Assembly (NCBI GenBank): GCA_934725105.1
Contig: CAKVBD010000013.1
Location: 1 to 56,376 of the forward strand
Length of the DNA stretch: 56,376 nucleotides
Direction of reading: 5' to 3'
DNA from: an uncultured Bulleidia sp.
Lineage (GTDB): Bacteria; Bacillota_I; Bacilli_A; Erysipelotrichales; Erysipelotrichaceae
The translations under genes and the position numbers were made by a program. The notes below the pieces were generated by a model. It searched no databases. It was not told the origin of the DNA and worked only from the letters and a program-made list of their open reading frames with translations. The stretch's first letter is position 1. Every line of letters begins with the position of its first letter. Below are positions 48,541-56,376 of the stretch, piece by piece.

Positions 48541-49410
48541 CTATTTCAATAATTTCTTCATATCTTCAGCTTCTTCAAGCGCAATATGAATTGGAGTATT
48601 TTTAAATGGCTGCTTTAAATCTAATACTGCACAATGTAAAGCAGGTCTAGAAATTAACTCTGTACTTCCACCATACAGTTCATCACCACACAAAGGATGC
48701 CCGGCATTTGCCATACCTGCTCTAATTTGATGTGTTCTGCCTGTCTCAATAGAGATTTCCACAAAAGAGTACGTATCAAATTCTTTTAAGACTTTATAAT
48801 GTGTAATACATTTTTGACCATCTTTTGAAATCAGTCTTTGTTTTGTTCCTTCTTGACGGATCAAAGAGTATTCTAAAGTACCTTTCTTTTTTTCAAAGAT
48901 TCCTTCAACAATTGCATGATACACCTTTTGCAATTCTTCTTTACTTCGTTGTGCACTCAATCTAGATGCCGCTGGCTGATTTTTTGCATACACCATCAAA
49001 CCAGATACATCTTTATCTAATCTGCCGATTGCTCGTACTGTAAAATGACTGCCATAATAGTTCTGCAAAACGGTCCCCATATCATCATCCAGATGCTCAT
49101 GAGATGGATGGCAAACCATTCCTGCAGGTTTATTCACAATTACAAGGTCTTCATCTTCATATAAGATTTCAGGTTTTCCTATCATGCGAATAACATGTGG
49201 AAGATCTTTTTCTGTAAATGTTAAAGTAACAATATCTCCTGCATGAACAATTTCAGTAATTCTACAATTTTCCCCATTTAATAGAATTCCATTTGTAAAC
49301 TTCAATCTAGAGATTTCTCTTCTACTTAAGCCAACACTTTTACTTAAAACAGCCTTTAAAGCAAGGCTGTCTTCTGTTTGTTCAATTGTAACTTCAATAG
49401 TTTTATTCAT
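48541..49410 (-). CDS. RluA/RluD family pseudouridine synthase
   Basis: 289 aa. An S4-like N terminus (SVGLSRREISRLKFTNGILLNGE) is followed by the catalytic domain: LVIVNKPAGMVCHPS (about 89-103) and GRLDKDVSGLMVYAK (about 135), which holds the catalytic Asp. The usual HRLDxxTSG starts with Gly here instead of His. ETGRTHQIRAGMANAGHPLCGDELYG (about 230) completes the family. It isomerises uridines in ribosomal RNA, site unknown. The ATG at 49410 overlaps the prfB end by eight bases, so it is third in the secA-prfB operon. Confidence 0.9.
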   Translation of the reverse strand: MNKTIEVTIEQTEDSLALKAVLSKSVGLSRREISRLKFTNGILLNGENCRITEIVHAGDIVTLTFTEKDLPHVIRMIGKPEILYEDEDLVIVNKPAGMVCHPSHEHLDDDMGTVLQNYYGSHFTVRAIGRLDKDVSGLMVYAKNQPAASRLSAQRSKEELQKVYHAIVEGIFEKKKGTLEYSLIRQEGTKQRLISKDGQKCITHYKVLKEFDTYSFVEISIETGRTHQIRAGMANAGHPLCGDELYGGSTELISRPALHCAVLDLKQPFKNTPIHIALEEAEDMKKLLK

Positions 49411-50518
49411 CGGAATCACTTGTAATCTGGCTTCTCAAGTAAGAATCAACAAATCCATCTAGATCACCATCCATAACAGATTGAATATTTCCTACTTCAT
49501 ATCCAGTTCTAAGATCTTTTACCATCGTATAAGGAGCAAATACATAGGAACGAATCTGAGAACCCCATTCATTCGCTTTCACTTCACCCTTAATAGAAGC
49601 CATTCTTTCTTCCTGTTCACGAATCTTCAACTGAAGCAACTTACTCTTCAACTGATTCAAACATGCTTCTCTATTCTGTAATTGAGAACGCTGTGTCTGA
49701 CAGAATACTGTAATGCCTGTTGGCTTATGCGTCATACGTACTGCAGAGTCTGTTTTATTAATATGCTGACCACCTGCACCAGAAGAACGCATTGTAATGA
49801 CATCGAGGTCTTTTTCATCGATTTCAATATCCATATCATCTTCAAACTGAGGAACGATTTCAACAGAAGCGAAAGATGTATGTCTTCTAGCATTTGAATC
49901 AAATGGAGAAATACGCACTAGGCGATGTACTCCATTTTCAGCTTTTAAATATCCATATGCCATTGGTCCTTCAATCTGTACAGAACAAGACTTCAATCCA
50001 GCTTCTTCACCTTCCTGATAGTCAAGAAGTGTAATCTTGAAACCTCTGCGTTCACAATATCTCATGTACATACGATAGAGCATTCCAGCCCAGTCCATTG
50101 CTTCTGTTCCACCTGCACCAGGATGAATTTCAAGAATTGCATTATGGTTATCATATGGACCAGACAACAATACCTGAATTTCAAATTCTTCAAACTTTTT
50201 AGATGCTTCCGAAAATTCTTCTTGTACGAGTTCATTCATATCTTCATCAAATGTTGAACTTAATTCATTCACGGAATCATTTAAATCAGATAAGATTACT
50301 GTTAATTCATCATAACTATCAACAAGTTGCTTCATCTGATTGTTGTTTTTGATTAATTTTTGTGCAGCTTTCTGATCATTCCAGAAATCTGCATCCTGCA
50401 TCTTTAGATTATTTTCTTCAATCTGCTTTCTTTTAGAATCAAGATCTAATGAAATACCCATAGATTTCAATTTATCCTGATTCTTAGAAAGAGATTGCTT
50501 CATTTCATAAAGTTCCAT
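49403..50518 (-). CDS. prfB: Peptide chain release factor 2
   Basis: 371 aa, full-length. SPF anticodon-like tripeptide in VRISPFDSNARRH (about 204-216) and GGQ in SSGAGGQHINKTDSAV (about 245-260). Reads UAA and UGA at the ribosome. In most bacteria prfB has an in-frame UGA near codon 25 requiring a +1 frameshift; here the corresponding stretch reads SLDLDSKR without interruption (CTTGAT in place of CTTTGAC), so the autoregulatory slip is absent. The ATG overlaps the secA stop by one base (TAATG), with GGAGG upstream. Confidence 0.96.
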   Translation of the reverse strand: MELYEMKQSLSKNQDKLKSMGISLDLDSKRKQIEENNLKMQDADFWNDQKAAQKLIKNNNQMKQLVDSYDELTVILSDLNDSVNELSSTFDEDMNELVQEEFSEASKKFEEFEIQVLLSGPYDNHNAILEIHPGAGGTEAMDWAGMLYRMYMRYCERRGFKITLLDYQEGEEAGLKSCSVQIEGPMAYGYLKAENGVHRLVRISPFDSNARRHTSFASVEIVPQFEDDMDIEIDEKDLDVITMRSSGAGGQHINKTDSAVRMTHKPTGITVFCQTQRSQLQNREACLNQLKSKLLQLKIREQEERMASIKGEVKANEWGSQIRSYVFAPYTMVKDLRTGYEVGNIQSVMDGDLDGFVDSYLRSQITSDSDE

Positions 50519-52881
50519 TAGGCCTCCTTATTGGCTTCATTCACTGGAACAACACGTACATTCATACAGAAAGATACAATTTCCTGAGAAATTGTTGCCA
50601 TCATGTCTTCAAATAACTGATAGCCTTCCTGAACATAAGCCTGTAAAGGATTAGATTGTGCATATCCTCTTAGTCCAATACCATTTCTTAGCTTATCCAT
50701 TGTATCAATGTGGTTACTCCATGCACGGTCAATTGTTCTTAAGCTAACTTCTTTTTCAACACTTCTGATCTTATCCTTAACTGGTTCAACCTTCTGTTCA
50801 TAATATTCCCATGCCTTTTCATATACATAGGAGGAAATATCTTCACGATTTTTACCAGAAAGTTCTTCAACATTGACAAGATCTTTAAATCCAATTTCAT
50901 TCAATCCCTTGATCAATGCTTCTGCATCAACATCCTGACTCTTTGTATCAAAGTTTGTACAAGCAGAAACTCTATCAGAAATAACTCTCTTAAACATCTG
51001 CTGAACAACTTCATGAACATCATCATTCTCAAGAATGAAGTCTCTCTGTTCATACATTGTTTCTCTTTGCTGTCTCATGACATCATCATATTGAAGCAAT
51101 TGTTTACGAGCATCGTAGTTAACGCCTTCAACTCTTCTTTGTGCAGAAGAAATAGCCTTTGTAATTGTCTTAGATTCTACAGCTTCATCGCCTAAAGAAG
51201 CAAAGATACCTTCCATTCTTTCAGAGCCGAATCGAATCATCAGATCATCTTGAACAGAGACGAAGAATCTACTCATACCAGGGTCACCTTGTCTACCTGC
51301 ACGACCTCTCAACTGGTTATCAATACGTCTAGATTCATGTCTTTCAGAACCTAATACACATAAACCACCAAGTTCTCTAACACCTTCACCAAGCTTAATA
51401 TCCGTACCACGACCAGCCATGTTTGTTGCAATTGTAACAGCGCCCTTCTGACCAGCATGTGAAATAATTTCAGCTTCACGTGCATGATTTTTCGCATTCA
51501 ATACGTTGTGAGGAATCTTTCTTTCAGTTAGATATTTAGAAATCAATTCAGAAGTCTCAACCGCAATCGTACCAACAAGAATTGGCTGTCCTGTAGCATG
51601 TTTTTCGACAACTTCATCAACAAGAGCTTTGAACTTAGCTTTCTTTGTTCCATAGACTGCATCTGGATAGTCAATACGTGCAACTGGACGGTTTGTTGGA
51701 ATTTCATAAACATACATGTTATAAATTTCAAGGAATTCCTCTTCTTCAGTTTTTGCTGTACCTGTCATACCAGAAAGCTTGTTATATAGACGGAAGAAGT
51801 TCTGATAAGTAATTGTAGCTAGTGTTGTTGTTTCCTGTTTGATGGAAATACCTTCTTTAGCTTCTACTGCCTGGTGTAAACCATCAGACCACTGTCTTCC
51901 CTTCATTAAACGACCAGTGTTTGGATCAACAATAACGATTTCATCATTTTCATCATCAACGACATAGTCAATATCTCTGATCATAATGAAGTTTGCCTTC
52001 AATGCCTGATTAATATGATGCAATAACTGTGTATGAGAAATGTCATATAAGTTATCTACTTTGAAGATTCTCTCAGCTTTAGAAACACCAGCTTCAGTTA
52101 ATGTAACTGTCTTACTTCTAGCATCAATTTCATAATCTTCTTCTTTATTTAACTTCTTAGCAAAACGATCTGCCTGTAAATAAAGGTTTGCGGTTTGTTT
52201 TTGTCCACCAGAAATAATTAATGGTGTTCTTGATTCATCAATCAAGATAGAGTCAACTTCATCGACCAAAGCAAAATTCAAACCTCTAAGAACACGATCA
52301 TTGATATTTGTTACCATGTTGTCTCTTAAGTAGTCAAATCCAAGTTCAGAGTTTGTTGTATATGTAATATCACATGCATATGCCTGCTTCTTCTGAAATT
52401 TTGTCAACTGTCTCAAGTTAACACCAACTGTAAGTCCTAAGAAGCGATAGATCTGTCCCATCCAGTTAGCATCACGTTCTGAAAGATATTCATTAACTGT
52501 AACGACATGAACACCTTTTCCTTCAAGTGCATTTAAATATACAGCCATAACAGATGTTAATGTTTTACCTTCACCTGTTTTCATTTCAGCAATATCGCCA
52601 CCTTGCATAACAGTAGCACCCATCAGCTGAACAGGATAAGGAAATTCTCCAATGACTCTTCTAGCTGCTTCACGCGCTGTAGCGAATGCATCTACATAGA
52701 TATCATCTAATGTTTCTCCATTGGCAAGTCTTTGCTTGAGTGCAGGTGTCATTGCCTTTAATTCTTCATCGGATTTATTTTTATATTCTTCTTCTTTATC
52801 CAATACTGGTTGGATTCTTTTTTCAATTTGTTTAATTTTACGAGCGTCCTCGTTAAAAATCTTTGATAAGAAATTTGCCAT
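50518..52881 (-). CDS. secA: Preprotein translocase ATPase SecA
   Basis: 787 aa. Walker A MKTGEGKT (about 100-107), DEAD-type VDEVDSILIDESRTPLI (about 207), MTGTAKTEEEEF and the helicase-type RIDNQLRGRAGRQGDPG (about 500). It drives secreted and lipoprotein precursors through SecYEG, including the lipoproteins found here. The protein ends soon after the helical scaffold (SFCMNVRVVPVNEANKEA) with no zinc-binding Cys tail, so it is shorter than the roughly 840-residue B. subtilis form. GGAGG lies before the ATG; first gene of the secA-prfB-rluA operon. Confidence 0.97.
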   Translation of the reverse strand: MANFLSKIFNEDARKIKQIEKRIQPVLDKEEEYKNKSDEELKAMTPALKQRLANGETLDDIYVDAFATAREAARRVIGEFPYPVQLMGATVMQGGDIAEMKTGEGKTLTSVMAVYLNALEGKGVHVVTVNEYLSERDANWMGQIYRFLGLTVGVNLRQLTKFQKKQAYACDITYTTNSELGFDYLRDNMVTNINDRVLRGLNFALVDEVDSILIDESRTPLIISGGQKQTANLYLQADRFAKKLNKEEDYEIDARSKTVTLTEAGVSKAERIFKVDNLYDISHTQLLHHINQALKANFIMIRDIDYVVDDENDEIVIVDPNTGRLMKGRQWSDGLHQAVEAKEGISIKQETTTLATITYQNFFRLYNKLSGMTGTAKTEEEEFLEIYNMYVYEIPTNRPVARIDYPDAVYGTKKAKFKALVDEVVEKHATGQPILVGTIAVETSELISKYLTERKIPHNVLNAKNHAREAEIISHAGQKGAVTIATNMAGRGTDIKLGEGVRELGGLCVLGSERHESRRIDNQLRGRAGRQGDPGMSRFFVSVQDDLMIRFGSERMEGIFASLGDEAVESKTITKAISSAQRRVEGVNYDARKQLLQYDDVMRQQRETMYEQRDFILENDDVHEVVQQMFKRVISDRVSACTNFDTKSQDVDAEALIKGLNEIGFKDLVNVEELSGKNREDISSYVYEKAWEYYEQKVEPVKDKIRSVEKEVSLRTIDRAWSNHIDTMDKLRNGIGLRGYAQSNPLQAYVQEGYQLFEDMMATISQEIVSFCMNVRVVPVNEANKEA

Positions 52882-52902
52882 AAATACCTCCGTTTTTTAC
52901 GT

Positions 52903-52931
52903 ATAAAATAGCTAAATAATTATATCGTCAA
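52903..52931 (-). promoter_or_regulatory. Promoter of the secA operon
   Basis: Minus strand TTGACG (52926-52931), 17-base spacer, TTTTAT (52903-52908). Confidence 0.5.
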
Positions 52932-52954
52932 GTCTTTAAAATAGCAATGTACAC

Positions 52955-53557
52955 TTATATCCATGTCTCGTTTGCACTCACGCAATAGATTTCGATATCC
53001 TTTACTTGTTGATTCAAACAATGTAATGCTCCTTTTAGCGTTGATCCTGTTGTGATCGTATCATCTACAAGCAAACATTTCTTTGGTAATACAATATCAT
53101 TCTTCAATGCTATTTCGTGTACCATGTTTCTTCTAAGGTATCCTGGAAGTTGTTTTTGAGACTCTGATGATGTTTTAATAAACGGAGCAATCATTGGCAT
53201 ATGTAAGCAGGAATACATTTCTTCTAAATGATTAAAACCTCTTAGTTTTTGTTTTTCTAAAGCACTTGGCATAAAACAAAGTGTGTACCCTTTATATTTT
53301 CTTTGTATTTTCTTTTTTACTTCATATAGAAAAACATCTTTTAACGCTTCATCCCCACATTCTTTAAACTGAATCAAAGCACTTGAAAATGCGGCGTTGT
53401 ATACATAATCTGCATTTACATTCACACCATCTAAGCGAAAATGAATCTTCTTTTTGTTCCATTGCTGTCTGCATTCCTGACATAAAGGATCTTCTGAAAA
53501 TAACACATCTTTCCAGTTTCCTTCTTCAATTATTTTTCCACACATTAAACAGTACAT
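52955..53557 (-). CDS. comFC: ComFC-like phosphoribosyltransferase-fold competence protein
   Basis: 200 aa. N-terminal zinc ribbon (CLMCGK and CQEC, about 3-29), then a phosphoribosyltransferase domain with the PRPP loop CLLVDDTITTGSTL (about 160-173). ComFC works with the ComFA helicase in importing single-stranded DNA during transformation. Starts 13 bases inside comFA, so the pair is translationally coupled. Confidence 0.9.
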   Translation of the reverse strand: MYCLMCGKIIEEGNWKDVLFSEDPLCQECRQQWNKKKIHFRLDGVNVNADYVYNAAFSSALIQFKECGDEALKDVFLYEVKKKIQRKYKGYTLCFMPSALEKQKLRGFNHLEEMYSCLHMPMIAPFIKTSSESQKQLPGYLRRNMVHEIALKNDIVLPKKCLLVDDTITTGSTLKGALHCLNQQVKDIEIYCVSANETWI

Positions 53558-54693
53558 GATTCATTTGCCTTCCTGATCGAAGAAATACACTTTTTTACCA
53601 CTTCACTCATTTCACTGCAAAGAAATAAAACATTGCCTGTTGGATCTTGAAAATCTCTTCCTGCTCTTCCAGCCATCTGAATTAAACTTGCTTCATCAAA
53701 CACACCACTATTCGCATCTAAAACACAAACATCAGTGTGAGGAAATGTTACACCTCTTTCTAAAACAGTTGTGGATACCATAATTCCTTTTCCTTCAACT
53801 CTGAATTTCTCTATTATTTCATCACGATTTTCCGTTTTTGAAGTACACACATATGCAGGCATAAATAAAGAAATCAATTTTCCAATCCACAAAGCCTTCT
53901 TTATTGTTGATACAAACACAATTCGTGGATGATTATCATGACATTTCAACCAGTAAAGCATAACGAAAACACAAATCAATTCTGGTAATACAAGACTTTT
54001 TGGCACAGGCATTGGTTTCCCATGCGGTCGAACATTCAATTCAAGACATATTAAACTACCTTCTTCACATCTTCTGATCAATTCTTTATCTGGTGTAGCT
54101 GTTAAGTATACTATGTTTCCTTTACAGCTTGTAAGTGCAATTGCGTGAAGCAGGTCATTGTTAACAAAAGGATAGCAGTCTCCTTCGTCTAAAATAAGCA
54201 AATCAAATAAATGAAAGTACCTATAGAGTTGATGTGTTGTGCATATAATTAAATCTCCATCCAGCACTTGTGTATGTCCGCCACAAACCGCAACAACTTT
54301 AGCATTTTTGAAGTATGACTGTAGTCTTTCAGCAACTTCCAATACAACTTGCCTTCTAGGAATTGTAAAACACACTTTTTTCTTTTTTGAAAGATATTCA
54401 GAAATCACTGGAACCACAATTTCTGTTTTTCCTGCACCACACACAGCTTTTACAAGTACATCTGTTGTTTCAATATTTCTTATAACTTCTGCTGCTATTT
54501 TTACTTGCTGTTTTGTCAAAGGATATTTCAAGGTGTACTCTTCTGCATTATCTTGAATTTCCAATACATGTTGTGCTTCTAAATCTTCTTCAATCAAAAT
54601 TCTTCCAAATGAAATACACTTTCGACAATACCAGCCTTTACTTCCTAAATAAAACCACTCTGGATCTTCATTCAAACATCGTTTACATTTCAT
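53545..54693 (-). CDS. comFA: ComFA-like DNA-import helicase
   Basis: 382 aa. Four-cysteine zinc finger at the N terminus (CKRC and CRKC, about 3-27). Helicase motifs: AVCGAGKTEI (Walker A, about 81-90), LLILDEGDC (motif II, DEGD, about 166), STTVLERGVTFP and QMAGRAGRDFQDPTGNVLF (about 335). A cytosolic ATPase that helps pull transforming DNA inward. With comFC and the prepilin peptidase it suggests natural competence, though comG, comE and recA/dprA are not in the window. Confidence 0.93.
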   Translation of the reverse strand: MKCKRCLNEDPEWFYLGSKGWYCRKCISFGRILIEEDLEAQHVLEIQDNAEEYTLKYPLTKQQVKIAAEVIRNIETTDVLVKAVCGAGKTEIVVPVISEYLSKKKKVCFTIPRRQVVLEVAERLQSYFKNAKVVAVCGGHTQVLDGDLIICTTHQLYRYFHLFDLLILDEGDCYPFVNNDLLHAIALTSCKGNIVYLTATPDKELIRRCEEGSLICLELNVRPHGKPMPVPKSLVLPELICVFVMLYWLKCHDNHPRIVFVSTIKKALWIGKLISLFMPAYVCTSKTENRDEIIEKFRVEGKGIMVSTTVLERGVTFPHTDVCVLDANSGVFDEASLIQMAGRAGRDFQDPTGNVLFLCSEMSEVVKKCISSIRKANESCTV

Positions 54694-54737
54694 AACAGCC
54701 TCCTACTATTACTATTCACGTGTTTTTTTAAAGTTCC

Positions 54738-54763
54738 AAAAAAAGAATGATTTTCATCATCCT
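54738..54763 (-). terminator. Terminator of ispD
   Basis: Minus strand AGGATGAT/ATCATTCT with a GAAA loop, followed by seven T. The 5' arm overlaps the ispD stop codon. Confidence 0.88.
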
Positions 54764-55401
54764 TTTAAGTCTTCGATTGTTGTGATTTTAATATTAGCAT
54801 AACTACCTTCCACAGCTTTCACTTTAACATCACTATATTTTTCTACTAGTGAGGCATCATCTGTGCCAGTATAGTTTTCTTCCATCGCTTTTTTTGTGCA
54901 ATCTAAAATTAAATCTGTTTTAAATGCCTGTGGTGTTTGTGCTGCCATCAATGTACTGCGATCATATGTTGTTTCTACATATCCATCAATTACTTTTTTG
55001 ATTGTATCTTTACATGGCACCATCAACAAACATGCATCTTCACTTGCCAATGCATTTTTAATACAGTCTATAAGATCTTGATTCAAAAAAGGTCTTGCAC
55101 CATCATGAATCATAACATATGAATTTTTAACTTTTACAAGACCATGATAAACGGATTCTTGACGTGTACTGCCACCCTGTACAAGTGTAATTCTTTGATC
55201 TATTACACCATTATGCATTTCTAAAAATGTATCTGGATCACTGACAACTATAACTTCTTCACAATCTGAATCATTTAGAAATACATTAATTGTTTTATCA
55301 ATAATCATTTGTCCATTATTTAATTTAGCATAAACCTTATTATAGCCAAGTTTCATTCTAGTGCCACTGCCTGCAGCACAAATCAAAGCACTATATTTCA
55401 T
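54757..55401 (-). CDS. ispD: 2-C-methyl-D-erythritol 4-phosphate cytidylyltransferase
   Basis: 214 aa from the ATG at 55401 (GGGGTG six bases upstream; earlier ATGs are too close or lack a site). Nucleotide-binding loop ICAAGSGTRMKLGYNKVY (about 6-23), HDGARPFL (about 103-110) and AAQTPQAF (about 150-157) match IspD, the third step of the non-mevalonate isoprenoid pathway. TarI ribitol-phosphate cytidylyltransferases share these motifs and cannot be ruled out fully, but no teichoic acid genes are nearby. Confidence 0.85.
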   Translation of the reverse strand: MKYSALICAAGSGTRMKLGYNKVYAKLNNGQMIIDKTINVFLNDSDCEEVIVVSDPDTFLEMHNGVIDQRITLVQGGSTRQESVYHGLVKVKNSYVMIHDGARPFLNQDLIDCIKNALASEDACLLMVPCKDTIKKVIDGYVETTYDRSTLMAAQTPQAFKTDLILDCTKKAMEENYTGTDDASLVEKYSDVKVKAVEGSYANIKITTIEDLKG

Positions 55402-55426
55402 ATTCATCACCCCTTCCATTAAAGCA

Positions 55427-55455
55427 TAAAAAAACTCCCTTGTGAAAAGGAAGTT
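55427..55455 (-). terminator. Terminator of the small membrane protein gene
   Basis: Minus strand AACTTCC/GGGAGTT (one wobble) around a nine-base loop, followed by seven T; lies between the 55454 gene and ispD. Confidence 0.82.
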
Positions 55456-55945
55456 AAGAAACAACAGCACCAATCATTCCATATGATACAAATGTCATAA
55501 TTACAGCTGCTAAGAAAATACCTAGTAAAATTGATAAGGAAGATTTTTTTAGATCCATATCAAATACAGAAGCAACTAAAGCACCAGTCCATGCACCTGT
55601 ACCAGGAAGAGGAATTCCTACAAAAAGCATTAATCCCCAAAATCCATATTTTTCAATCTTTGGGCGATTCTTGTTGGCTTTTTCCATGATCCAGTCAGTA
55701 ATCTTGCTCATATGGTGATCACTCATCCAATGTAAAATTGTTTTAATCAATAAAAGAATAAATGGAATCGGAATAATATTGCCAACAACACACCAGAAAA
55801 CTCCAGTCCATAATGGCATATTTAGTAATTTTGCTAATATGAGACCTCCACGTTCTTCAATCAGAGGAATCATTGAAACAATAAATACACTTAACCAATG
55901 TGGTAAAGCAACATGTGCAGCCCACCAAGCAACAAATCCTTGCAT
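55454..55945 (-). CDS. Small multi-drug export family membrane protein (COG2426-like)
   Basis: 163 aa with about four membrane segments. The conserved opening WLSVFIVSMIPLIEERGGLILAKLL (about 18-42) and FVGIPLPGTGAWTGALVAS (about 115-133) match the Sm_multidrug_ex family, whose name is historical; the transported substance is not established. The start at 55945 follows GAGG by six bases; a longer frame would begin upstream of the predicted promoter. Monocistronic. Confidence 0.82.
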   Translation of the reverse strand: MQGFVAWWAAHVALPHWLSVFIVSMIPLIEERGGLILAKLLNMPLWTGVFWCVVGNIIPIPFILLLIKTILHWMSDHHMSKITDWIMEKANKNRPKIEKYGFWGLMLFVGIPLPGTGAWTGALVASVFDMDLKKSSLSILLGIFLAAVIMTFVSYGMIGAVVS

Positions 55946-55969
55946 AATATACCTCAACTTAACTGTGAT

Positions 55970-55998
55970 ACTGTAACATGGTTTATTATCATACTCAA
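55970..55998 (-). promoter_or_regulatory. Promoter of the small membrane protein gene
   Basis: Minus strand TTGAGT (55993-55998), 17-base spacer, TACAGT (55970-55975). Confidence 0.55.
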
Positions 55999-56041
55999 CA
56001 GAGTTTTTTGAAAAGTTTTTGAATTTTTCTAATATTTCTTG

Positions 56042-56070
56042 TTGACACATATTCTATGTCTTGGTATTAT
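56042..56070 (+). promoter_or_regulatory. Promoter of the tRNA operon
   Basis: Perfect TTGACA (56042-56047), 17-base spacer, TATTAT (56065-56070); initiation near 56077, just before tRNA-Ile. Confidence 0.85.
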
Positions 56071-56095
56071 ATTTAAGCACTGTTGAGAAAGATAT

Positions 56096-56172
<77 letters not shown>

Positions 56173-56193
56173 TTTATTCTCATATTGCATCTT

Positions 56194-56266
56194 GGGGTTA
56201 TAGCTCAGCTGGGAGAGCACCTGCTTTGCAAGCAGGGGGTCAGGGGTTCGATTCCCCTTAGCTCCA
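56194..56266 (+). tRNA. tRNA-Ala (TGC anticodon)
   Basis: 73 bases, CCA not encoded. Acceptor GGGGTTA pairs with TAGCTCC (two wobbles); anticodon stem CTGCT/AGCAG encloses TTTGCAA with anticodon TGC; T arm GGGGTTCGATTCCCC. Confidence 0.97.
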
Positions 56267-56271
56267 CTTCA

Positions 56272-56300
56272 AAAGATCGTCAATTGACGATCTTTTTTTT
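56272..56300 (+). terminator. Terminator of the tRNA operon
   Basis: AAAGATCGTC/GACGATCTTT 10-bp perfect stem with an AATT loop, followed by eight T. The remaining 76 bases to the window end show nothing identifiable. Confidence 0.95.
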
Positions 56301-56376
56301 GCTGAACTGAAAAGTTAAATTCCACTTTCAAAAGAAAAATTTAAAAGTTGAAATTAGTTGTGCAGAAACAGTGCTG

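Overview
The window is a low-GC Gram-positive chromosome segment. Gene content (lipobox lipoproteins, flavinylated lipoprotein reductases, Gram-positive type IV pili, ComF proteins, short Shine-Dalgarno-led operons) suggests an anaerobic Firmicute, most likely of the Erysipelotrichia type. That placement is inference; there is no rRNA to confirm it. Most genes lie on the minus strand. I see no phage, insertion sequence or CRISPR array.

Layout. 1-10.8 kb: a minus-strand type IV pilus operon read as giant prepilin (2393 aa) > PilX-like > three small pseudopilins > prepilin peptidase > pilM > a cut-off gene. 11.0-13.4 kb: two short major-type pilins in opposite orientation around an AlbA_2-type regulator that has an inverted repeat at its own promoter. 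13.4-15.9 kb: a lipoprotein M28 aminopeptidase behind a long structured leader RNA ending in an intrinsic terminator. 15.9-19.4 kb: a PRD/Mga-like regulator and a lipoprotein FAD/FMN reductase. 19.5-21.8 kb: rhomboid protease, a modular pilin with a proline-rich linker and a possible sugar-binding domain, an orphan HPt protein and a 45-aa gene. 21.9-24.4 kb: a degenerate aldo/keto reductase and a MATE exporter behind a second structured leader, for which the context suggests guanidine-IV (mepA). 24.4-37.1 kb: a second flavinylated reductase, patatin, cardiolipin synthase, GNAT, a HEPN-like/CBS protein, a degenerate amidase, HAD phosphatase, PepV, ExoIII, aminopeptidase P and an alanine/Na+ symporter.

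37.2-45.9 kb is a small defence island: a complete Wadjet jetABCD operon of the type II families, then hicB with a frameshifted hicA, the pair flanked by a 15-nt direct repeat lying in two similar terminators. 46.1-46.3 kb holds a decayed minus-strand coding remnant. 46.4-48.5 kb: nudC and a GH13 amylase. 48.5-56 kb: housekeeping genes (RluA-type synthase, prfB without the usual frameshift, secA, comFC, comFA, ispD, a small membrane protein) and a tRNA-Ile/tRNA-Ala operon.

How parts fit: the prepilin peptidase would process the seven or more prepilins here; the giant prepilin and the linker pilin look like adhesive tips and the two short pilins like shaft subunits. With comFA/comFC they could also serve DNA uptake, although no pilus ATPase or platform protein is in the window. 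The two lipoprotein reductases would act outside the membrane and need an ApbE flavin transferase encoded elsewhere.
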